Positions 1 to 4,932 of a stretch of DNA of 5,759 nucleotides are shown here, one piece after another. Made by a program: the position numbers and the translations under genes. The notes under the pieces are model-generated. The model worked only from the letters and a program-made list of their open reading frames with translations. It did no database searches and had not been told where the DNA came from. The stretch's first letter is position 1. Each line of letters begins with the position of its first letter. Source of the stretch: Gammaproteobacteria bacterium (GTDB lineage Bacteria; Pseudomonadota; Gammaproteobacteria; Steroidobacterales; Steroidobacteraceae); the NCBI GenBank assembly GCA_019242385.1, contig JAFAVO010000190.1:1-5759 (forward strand). Direction: 5' to 3'.

Positions 1-34
1 ACCTGAGAACCTGCCCCGGACGCGGGGCGGCAAC

Positions 35-592
35 GTGCTGCTATTCGTGCGCAATTTCTTCCGCCATCCGCGCATGCTCGGCTCGATCGTGCCGAGCTCG
101 CGGTTCCTCATCAAGCAGCTGCTCGAGCCGATCAATTTCGGCCGGGCGCGCGTGATCGTGGAGTACGGCCCCGGCGTCGGGGTCATCACGGCGGAGCTGC
201 TGCGCCGGATGCGCAGCGATGCGGTGCTGATCGCCATCGAGATGAATCCCGACTTCGTCAGCTACCTGCGCCGCGCGTTCACCGACAAACGGCTGCAGGT
301 GATCCAGGGCTCCGCGGAGTCGGTGGATGAGATTCTGCGGCGCTTCGGTTATCTGCACGCGGATTACATCATCTCCGGAATTCCCTTCAGCACCATTCCC
401 GCCCCGCTGCGCGAGCGGATTCTCAACAAGACGCGCGATCTGCTCGAGCCGGGTGGAGCGTTCCTCGTCTACCAGTTCTCGACGCGGGTTCTGCGGGACC
501 TCAAGCGCACCTTCGGCTACGTCGCGCGCCGTTTCGAGCCGCTGAACGTGCTGCCTGCGCACCTGTTCATCTGTCAGCCCGTCACCGCCTGA
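35..592 (+). CDS. Class I SAM-dependent methyltransferase, phospholipid N-methyltransferase-like (possibly partial at 5' end)
   Basis: Predicted to transfer a methyl group from S-adenosylmethionine. The best-fitting group is the small phospholipid N-methyltransferases (PmtA-like, COG3963 type), related in fold to KsgA/Erm rRNA adenine methylases. Seen: an N-terminal FRHPRMLGSIVPSS stretch (residues 9-22) typical of that group, SAM motif I EYGPGVGV (43-50), an acidic residue ending strand 2 (E69 in AIEMNP), QGSAES (91-96), and motif IV ISGIPFSTIP (113-122), which resembles the NIPY-type motif of KsgA. At 185 aa it matches the short family and has no membrane segment, so it is probably cytosolic or peripheral. 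The GTG at 35 follows a weak GGGGCGG. The frame stays open upstream to base 2, so the true start may lie outside the window. The substrate (phosphatidylethanolamine or RNA) cannot be decided from sequence; the phospholipid assignment is an inference from the N-terminal motif. Confidence 0.85.
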   Translation: MLLFVRNFFRHPRMLGSIVPSSRFLIKQLLEPINFGRARVIVEYGPGVGVITAELLRRMRSDAVLIAIEMNPDFVSYLRRAFTDKRLQVIQGSAESVDEILRRFGYLHADYIISGIPFSTIPAPLRERILNKTRDLLEPGGAFLVYQFSTRVLRDLKRTFGYVARRFEPLNVLPAHLFICQPVTA

Positions 593-606
593 CCGGAGTG
601 CAGTTC

Positions 607-623
607 CGCCGTTGACAGCGGCG
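607..623 (+). promoter_or_regulatory. Hairpin with embedded TTGACA hexamer
   Basis: CGCCGTT (607-613) pairs with AGCGGCG (617-623) through one T-G wobble, giving a 7-bp stem with a 3-nt loop, 14 nt after the methyltransferase stop. It has no T-run, so it is at best a weak terminator. The same bases contain a perfect -35-like TTGACA (612-617). An 18-nt spacer then leads to GATGCT (636-641), a poor -10 that keeps only the A at position 2, T at 3 and T at 6. It may be a terminator, a promoter or an operator for the downstream three-gene unit; none is demonstrated. Confidence 0.3.
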
Positions 624-648
624 CGCACGCGCAGGGATGCTTCTGCGC

Positions 649-1761
649 ATGACGGACACCCTGTGGATCGGCACCCGCAAGGGGCTGTTCTCGCTGCGCC
701 CCCGCGCGGGTCGCCGCGGGTGGAAGCTCGCCGGCCCGCAGTTTCTCGGTCACATCATCCACCACGTGGTCCAGGACCCGCGCGAGCCGCGCGTGCTCCT
801 CCTCGGGGCGCGCACCGGGCATCTGGGACCGACCGTGATGAGATCGCTCGACCGCGGCCGCACCTGGCACGAGGCCGCGGCGCCGCCGGCATTCCGCAAG
901 GCCGCCGGGGGGAGCGCGGAGGCGCGCGCCGTGCAGCGTGTCTTCTGGCTCACTCCCGGGCATTCGAGCGAATGCGGCAGCTGGTACGCGGGCAGCTCTC
1001 CTGCGGGCCTGTTCCGCTCGAGCGATGGCGGCGAGCGCTGGCAGCCGGTCGATGGCTTCAACGACCACCCGATGCGAGCGCAGTGGGCGGCGCACGCAAC
1101 GCCCGATGGAGAGCTCCTGCACTCGATCCTCGTGGACCCGCGCGACCCGCAGCATCTTTATCTCGCCATCTCCATCGGCGGAGTGTTCGAATCGAGTGAT
1201 GGCGGCGCGAGCTGGACGCCGCTGAATGGCGGTTGTGCGGCCGATTTCCTCCCGGACCCGGACGCGGCGTTCGGCCACGATCCACACTGCGTGGTGCAGC
1301 ACCCGCGCAGGCCCGATCGGCTTTATCAGCAGAATCACTGCGGCATCTACCGCCTCGATCGACCCGGACGGCGCTGGCAGCGCATCGGCACGGCAATGCC
1401 GAGGAAAATAGGCGATGTCGGGTTCCCGATCGTGCTGCACCCGGCCGATGCTGACTGCGTGTGGGTGCTGCCCATGGACGGACGCACCGTCTGGCCGCGC
1501 ACCTCCATCGAGGGCCGCCCGGCCGTGTACGTGACGCGCGATGCGGGCGAGAGCTGGCGCCGTCTCGATCGTGGCCTGCCCGCCTCGCAGGCCTGGTTCA
1601 CGGTGCTGCGCCAGGCGATGTGCAGCGATGCTGATGCGCGGCCCGGACTCTATTTCGGCACGACCGCCGGAGAGGTGTGGGGGAGCACCAATGGCGGTGA
1701 GAGCTGGCGCTGCCTCGTGCGCCACCTGCCGGAGATCTATTCAGTGACCTACGCAGCCTGA
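649..1761 (+). CDS. BNR/Asp-box repeat beta-propeller protein (WD40/YVTN/BNR-like)
   Basis: A 370-residue repeat protein predicted to fold as a cytoplasmic beta-propeller. Five Asp-box motifs (S/T-x-D/N-x-G-x-x-W) are visible: SLDRGRTW (66-73), SSDGGERW (124-131), SSDGGASW (182-189), TRDAGESW (296-303) and STNGGESW (346-353). A degenerate sixth, LDRPGRRW, lies near 236-243. The N-terminus (DTLWIGTRKGLF) looks like a first propeller strand. No signal peptide or membrane segment is present. A His/Cys-rich patch (HDPHC at 210-214, QQNHCG at 227-232) stands out. ATG 649 is preferred because AGGG (633-636) lies 12 nt upstream, whereas it abuts the alternative in-frame ATG at 637, which would add four residues. 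The sialidase label sometimes given to such proteins is not supported: no FRIP motif or catalytic Arg set was seen. It lies 2 nt upstream of a MoaD-like gene, so it probably belongs to a sulfur-carrier operon. Its biochemical role is unknown. Confidence 0.87.
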   Translation: MTDTLWIGTRKGLFSLRPRAGRRGWKLAGPQFLGHIIHHVVQDPREPRVLLLGARTGHLGPTVMRSLDRGRTWHEAAAPPAFRKAAGGSAEARAVQRVFWLTPGHSSECGSWYAGSSPAGLFRSSDGGERWQPVDGFNDHPMRAQWAAHATPDGELLHSILVDPRDPQHLYLAISIGGVFESSDGGASWTPLNGGCAADFLPDPDAAFGHDPHCVVQHPRRPDRLYQQNHCGIYRLDRPGRRWQRIGTAMPRKIGDVGFPIVLHPADADCVWVLPMDGRTVWPRTSIEGRPAVYVTRDAGESWRRLDRGLPASQAWFTVLRQAMCSDADARPGLYFGTTAGEVWGSTNGGESWRCLVRHLPEIYSVTYAA

Positions 1762-1763
1762 GC

Positions 1764-2030
1764 ATGCCCTGCACGGTACGCATCGCAAGTCCACTGCGCT
1801 CCTATACGGCGGGCGCGGCAACGCTCGAGGTGCGCGGCAACACGCTCGCCGAGGTGCTGAGCTCGCTCGAGCACTCCTGCCCGGGAATACGCTTTCGTAT
1901 GATCGACGAGCAGAACCGCATCCGGCCGCACATGCGCCTGTTCGTGAACTCGAGCGAGGCGCGCGAGCTCACCGCGCAAGTGGCCGAGGGTGACACCGTG
2001 CACCTCATCTGTGCGCTCTCGGGGGGCTGA
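1764..2030 (+). CDS. MoaD/ThiS-family ubiquitin-like sulfur carrier protein
   Basis: An 88-aa beta-grasp sulfur carrier. In this family the C-terminal Gly-Gly is adenylated by a MoeB/ThiF enzyme and converted to a thiocarboxylate that donates sulfur. Seen: a family-like core with DEQNRIRPHMRLFVN (48-62), an acidic turn before the last strand (AEGDTV, 74-79), and the terminal sequence CALSGG ending exactly in Gly87-Gly88. No processing protease is therefore needed to expose the tail. The usual family ending is close to PAVAGG; here the Pro position is Cys83. The ATG begins 2 nt after the beta-propeller stop with no clear Shine-Dalgarno, which implies translational coupling. The next gene encodes the matching activating enzyme. 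Possible roles include molybdopterin synthesis, tRNA thiolation, cysteine or another thio-metabolite. No MoaE, CysM or JAMM protease is in the window, so the acceptor is undetermined. Confidence 0.9.
   Translation: MPCTVRIASPLRSYTAGAATLEVRGNTLAEVLSSLEHSCPGIRFRMIDEQNRIRPHMRLFVNSSEARELTAQVAEGDTVHLICALSGG
2021..2026 (+). promoter_or_regulatory. Poly-G ribosome binding site overlapping the carrier's Gly-Gly codons
   Basis: A GGGGGG run lies 6 nt before the GTG start of the MoeB-rhodanese gene. The same bases are the GGG and GGC codons for the terminal Gly87-Gly88 of the sulfur carrier. The sequence is seen directly; its use as a Shine-Dalgarno element is inferred from the spacing. Confidence 0.5.
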
Positions 2031-2032
2031 GG

Positions 2033-3151
2033 GTGAGCCTCTCCGAGAGCGAGCGCGAGCGCTACCGGCGGCACCTCGCTTTGAGCGACATCGGGGCCGC
2101 CGGGCAGGAAAAGCTCAAGGCGGCGCGCGTGCTGGTGGTCGGTGCAGGCGGACTCGGCTCACCCGCCGCGCTGTACCTGGCGGCTGCAGGTTGCGGAACC
2201 CTCGGACTGCTCGATCACGACCGCATCGACCTCACCAATCTCCAGCGTCAGGTGCTGTTCGACACCCCGAGCATCGGCGAGCAGAAAGCCGCGGCCGGAG
2301 GCGCGCGGCTGCGCGCGCTCAACCCGGAGGTGCGCGTCATCGCCCATGCCGTGGAGCTGCGTGCCGGTAACGTGCGCGAGCTCTTCGCACAGTACGATCT
2401 GGTGCTCGATGGCACCGACCGGCTGTCCGCGCGCTACCTCATCAACGATGCATGTGTGCTGATGCGGCGGCCGCTCGTCTCGGCCGCCATTCATCGCTTC
2501 GAGGGTCATCTGCTCACCTACGTACCCGACCGCGGGCCCTGCTATCGTTGCCTCTTTCCGCAGGCCATCGACGGCATGGTGGCCAACTGTGCCGAGGCGG
2601 GCGTCCTCGGAGTCCTGCCCGGTGTGCTGGGCACGCTCCAGGCGACCGAAGCCATCAAGCTCATCACCGGAGTGGGTGAGCTGTTGACCGGGCGTCTCCT
2701 CACCTACGATGCGCTCGAGATGCGCTTTACCGAGTTCAAGGTGAGCCGTCGGCGCGATTGTGCGGTGTGCGGCGAGGCGCCGACCATCACGGAGCCAGAA
2801 GACATGTCGAGAAATTCCCAGGATCCCGAAGGTATCCGGCGGCTGAGCGCGGCGGCGCTGCACGAGCTGCTGGAGCGTGGCGAGCAGCCTCTGCTGGTGG
2901 ATGTCCGCGAGGACGTGGAGTTTGCCGCCGGGCATCTCGCCGGTGCGCTGCACATCCCGCTCGGGCAGCTGCCGCAGCGGCTGTCGGAGATCGGGCCGCA
3001 GTCGCAGCCGGTGTTCATCTGCCGCAGCGGTGGCAGAAGCATGGCGGCCTGCCAGCTGGCGTTGCGGGCCAACATCGAATCGCCGGCCAATCTCGAGGGC
3101 GGCATGTTGGGCTGGGCGGCGGCCATCGATCCCTCGATACGCGTGGTGTGA
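2033..3151 (+). CDS. moeB: MoeB/ThiF-type adenylyltransferase fused to a C-terminal rhodanese domain
   Basis: A 372-aa E1-like enzyme (MoeBR/MoeZ/Uba4 architecture) that adenylates the C-terminal Gly of a MoaD/ThiS-type carrier; its rhodanese domain then supplies persulfide sulfur to form the thiocarboxylate. Domain 1 (about 1-250) shows the nucleotide loop GAGGLGSP (37-44), D61, the NLQRQ segment with R72, K85, and DGTDR with D129. It also has zinc-binding CxxC pairs C170/C173 and C243/C246, and the conserved NCAEAGVLGVLPG segment with C186. After a linker (about 251-265), domain 2 (about 268-372) is a rhodanese with LVDVRE near 288-293 and an intact active-site loop CRSGGRS carrying C330. 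The start is GTG 2033, 2 nt after the carrier gene, with a G-run Shine-Dalgarno. Length and layout match full-length family members. The symbol reflects the family; the carrier and pathway served (molybdopterin, tRNA thiolation or other) are not proven. Confidence 0.93.
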   Translation: MSLSESERERYRRHLALSDIGAAGQEKLKAARVLVVGAGGLGSPAALYLAAAGCGTLGLLDHDRIDLTNLQRQVLFDTPSIGEQKAAAGGARLRALNPEVRVIAHAVELRAGNVRELFAQYDLVLDGTDRLSARYLINDACVLMRRPLVSAAIHRFEGHLLTYVPDRGPCYRCLFPQAIDGMVANCAEAGVLGVLPGVLGTLQATEAIKLITGVGELLTGRLLTYDALEMRFTEFKVSRRRDCAVCGEAPTITEPEDMSRNSQDPEGIRRLSAAALHELLERGEQPLLVDVREDVEFAAGHLAGALHIPLGQLPQRLSEIGPQSQPVFICRSGGRSMAACQLALRANIESPANLEGGMLGWAAAIDPSIRVV

Positions 3152-3160
3152 GGGCGGGCG

Positions 3161-3196
3161 CCGGGAGCCTCAGGCGGCGGCAGCTCAGGTCCCCGG
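3161..3196. terminator. Weak candidate hairpin at the convergent junction
   Basis: Only 33 bp separate the stops of the + strand MoeB gene and the - strand LOG gene. CCGGGA (3161-3166) can pair with TCCCCGG (3190-3196) through one bulge, with a possible inner GAGC/GCTC pairing (3165-3168 with 3183-3186). No T-run follows on either side and the element extends into the LOG coding end. It is reported as a possible bidirectional terminator only. Confidence 0.18.
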
Positions 3197-3937
3197 GCCG
3201 CAGCGGGATTTCGCGAACGCCACCCGCGGCTCTGCCGGCGGCGGCGGCATGCGCGACTGCAGCCGGGCGAGCGCCGCCTGCGGCTCGTCGACGAACTCGA
3301 ACAGCTGCAGGTCCTCTGCGGCGATCGTGCCGTGGCGCACCAGGGCGTCGAAGTTGACGACCTCGTTCCAGTAAGCCGAGCCGTACAGGAACACCGGAAT
3401 CGCCCGGTCGAGCTTGCGCGTCTGTGCGAGCGTGAGGATCTCGAAGAGCTCGTCGAAGGTGCCGAACCCGCCGGGAAAGGCGATGAGCCCGTGGGCCAGG
3501 TGCGCGAACCACAGCTTGCGCATGAAGAAGTAATGGAATTCGTAGCACAGTCCCTCCGTGACATACCGGTTGGGACGCTGCTCGTGCGGCAGACCGATGT
3601 TGAGCCCGATGCTGCGGCCGCCGGCGAGCTGGGCTCCGCGGTTGGCCGCTTCCATGATCCCCGGTCCCCCGCCGGAGCAGACGATCAACCGGCCGTCGCA
3701 CTTCTTCTGACTCCACTCGGTCACGAGCCGCGCCAGCTCGCACGCCTCCTCGTAGTAGCGGCCGAGCGGCCCGCGCGCCTGCACGCGCGCCGAGCCGAAG
3801 AACACCACGGTGGCGCTCACGCCGGCATCGCGCAATGAGCGCAGCGGCGCCAGGTATTCGGAAACGATGCGGATCGGCCGGCCATCTTCGGACTCGATGA
3901 ACTGCGGATCGCGGTAGGCGAGCAGAGGCGTAGGCAC
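3185..3937 (-). CDS. LOG family protein (Rossmann-fold nucleotide 5'-monophosphate phosphoribohydrolase-like)
   Basis: A 250-aa member of the LOG/TIGR00730 family, often mislabelled lysine decarboxylase. Characterised members cleave the N-glycosidic bond of nucleoside 5'-monophosphates, including cytokinin nucleotides, releasing the base and ribose 5-phosphate. Seen: FFGSAR (46-51), the phosphate-binding SGGGPGIMEAANRG (88-101), MRK (139-141) with the conserved Arg, and the signature PGGFGTFDELFE (155-166) with E163. It has no signal peptide and is presumably cytosolic. The start is GTG at 3937 (complement) because a perfect GAGGAG sits 6 nt upstream. The longer in-frame start at 4174 would add 79 low-complexity Arg/Ala-rich residues and run through the divergent gene. 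The C-terminus is a Pro-rich tail (PPPPAEP). The gene converges on the MoeB gene and diverges from the PIG-L gene. Nucleotide salvage or detoxification is likelier than true cytokinin production, but the substrate is not visible. Confidence 0.92.
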   Translation of the reverse strand: MPTPLLAYRDPQFIESEDGRPIRIVSEYLAPLRSLRDAGVSATVVFFGSARVQARGPLGRYYEEACELARLVTEWSQKKCDGRLIVCSGGGPGIMEAANRGAQLAGGRSIGLNIGLPHEQRPNRYVTEGLCYEFHYFFMRKLWFAHLAHGLIAFPGGFGTFDELFEILTLAQTRKLDRAIPVFLYGSAYWNEVVNFDALVRHGTIAAEDLQLFEFVDEPQAALARLQSRMPPPPAEPRVAFAKSRCGPGT

Positions 3938-3943
3938 CGTGAG

Positions 3944-3949
3944 CTCCTC
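3944..3949 (-). promoter_or_regulatory. Shine-Dalgarno GAGGAG that fixes the LOG start
   Basis: On the minus strand GAGGAG lies 6 nt before the GTG at 3937. It is the strongest ribosome binding site seen in the window and argues for the 250-aa product over the 329-aa extended frame. Confidence 0.75.
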
Positions 3950-4013
3950 ATCGGGACGCGCAGCGTGCGCGCGGACACTGTAACGAAATCCGCCCGGGCG
4001 CGTGCGATACTGC

Positions 4014-4018
4014 GGAGG
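4014..4018 (+). promoter_or_regulatory. Shine-Dalgarno GGAGG before the PIG-L gene
   Basis: GGAGG ends 2 nt before ATG 4021, closer than usual. The next in-frame ATG at 4036 would be 17 nt away, too far. The site therefore favours 4021, which also keeps the Arg-Arg n-region of the signal peptide. Confidence 0.5.
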
Positions 4019-4020
4019 CG

Positions 4021-4932
4021 ATGCGCAGGTACCAGATGAGTTGGCTCGCTCCGCTGTTGCTCGCGGCATCGATAGCGCAAGCGGGCGGCAACGCGCCGCC
4101 GACCGGCGCGCACGCTGACCTCCCCACCGCACTGCCGCCTGTCGATGCAGCGACTTCGCTCCTCGTCGTCGCACCGCACCCGGACGATGAGACGCTCTGT
4201 TGCGGCGGGGTGATCCAGCGCGTGGTGCGCGCCGGTGGCCGCGTTACGGTGGTATGGCTCACGAGTGGAGATGCGGCCCGCCTGGTGCTCGTGCTGATGA
4301 GCCGCAGTCTCTTTCCGAGTGAGGCGGGGGCTCGCGAGCTCGGCGCGCAGCGCATGCAGGAAGCCCGCGCCGCGACGGCCCGCCTCGGACTCAGCTCCTC
4401 AGCGCAGATCTTTCTCGGCTATCCGGATGGTGGCCTGAGCGAGCTCATCGGCGCGCATCGCAGCAGGCCCTACGCCTCGCGCACCACCGGCGCCGCGGCC
4501 GTACCCTACGAGGACGCGCTCGGTCCCGGCCATCCCTACACCGGAGCGAGCCTCGAGCAGGACTTCCTCGAAGTGCTCGAGCGTACTCACCCCAGCCTCA
4601 TCCTCGCGCCGACGCCGCTCGATGCGCATGCGGATCACCGCGCCGCTGGACTCCTGACACAGGCGCTCGGCGCGCGCTACGCGCCGGTGCGCTACTGGAT
4701 CGTCCACGGCGGCACGGGCTGGCCGACCCCGGCGGATCTGCTGCCGGGGATCCCTCTGACACCTGCCCCGCTGGCGCGCCCGCTGGTACCCGAAGCCTTC
4801 GGGCTCGAGCCTGCGGAGGAAGATGGCAAGCTCGCGGCGCTGCAGGAGTACCGGACGCAGCTGCGGCTGACCGCGCCGTTTCTGCTCTCCTTCGTCCGCT
4901 CCACCGAGCTCTATTCGTTGCGCGCCTTCTGA
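4021..4932 (+). CDS. Exported PIG-L family (LmbE-like) zinc-dependent deacetylase
   Basis: A 303-aa member of the PIG-L/LmbE/MshB superfamily, zinc enzymes that remove acetyl groups from N-acetylglucosamine-type or related substrates. Seen: an N-terminal signal peptide with Arg-Arg at 2-3, a hydrophobic core (about 8-19) and a probable cleavage after AQA (residue 21). The metal motif is APHPDDE (51-57), with H53 and D56 as zinc ligands and D55 as general base. The second metal site is DAHADH (201-206) with H206, and FLGYPDGGL (131-139) is typical of the family. All key residues are present, so an active enzyme in the periplasm or outside the cell is expected. Antigen 85-type or BshB/MshB cytosolic roles are unlikely given the signal peptide. 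It is transcribed divergently from the LOG gene and its last 22 bp overlap the convergent cardiolipin-synthase-like gene. The substrate is unknown; an envelope or extracellular amino-sugar is a guess. Confidence 0.9.
   Translation: MRRYQMSWLAPLLLAASIAQAGGNAPPTGAHADLPTALPPVDAATSLLVVAPHPDDETLCCGGVIQRVVRAGGRVTVVWLTSGDAARLVLVLMSRSLFPSEAGARELGAQRMQEARAATARLGLSSSAQIFLGYPDGGLSELIGAHRSRPYASRTTGAAAVPYEDALGPGHPYTGASLEQDFLEVLERTHPSLILAPTPLDAHADHRAAGLLTQALGARYAPVRYWIVHGGTGWPTPADLLPGIPLTPAPLARPLVPEAFGLEPAEEDGKLAALQEYRTQLRLTAPFLLSFVRSTELYSLRAF

Larger units (their letters stand above)
3938..4020. promoter_or_regulatory. Divergent intergenic region between LOG and PIG-L genes
   Basis: These 83 bp must hold the 5' signals of both divergent genes. 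Weak -10-like hexamers are visible: GATACT (4006-4011) towards the PIG-L gene, and TACAGT read on the minus strand (3977-3982) towards the LOG gene. Neither has a convincing -35 at 16-18 bp. No clear operator palindrome was found. Confidence 0.4.

Noticed and set aside
41..628. 195-codon open frame on the minus strand
   Set aside because: Antisense to the methyltransferase, whose SAM motifs are clear.
574..1725. 383-codon open frame on the minus strand
   Set aside because: Fully antisense to the beta-propeller gene, which has recognisable Asp-box repeats. The antisense translation is Arg/Ala/His-rich with no motif, as expected from high GC.
649..1761. Sialidase (neuraminidase) activity for the BNR protein
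   Set aside because: Asp-boxes are structural. No FRIP motif, catalytic Arg triad or signal peptide was seen.
2159..2953. 264-codon open frame on the minus strand
   Set aside because: Antisense shadow of the MoeB-rhodanese gene; no recognisable domain.
1764..3151. CysO-Mec-CysM type cysteine synthesis cluster
   Set aside because: No cysteine synthase or JAMM-domain protease gene is present, and the carrier already ends in Gly-Gly.
3015..3743. 242-codon minus-strand frame crossing the moeB-LOG junction
   Set aside because: Another frame of the LOG gene and antisense of moeB; Arg/Ala-rich composition and no motif.
3185..3937. Lysine decarboxylase
   Set aside because: The PGGxGTxxE signature marks LOG-family phosphoribohydrolases; the lysine decarboxylase name is a historical misannotation.
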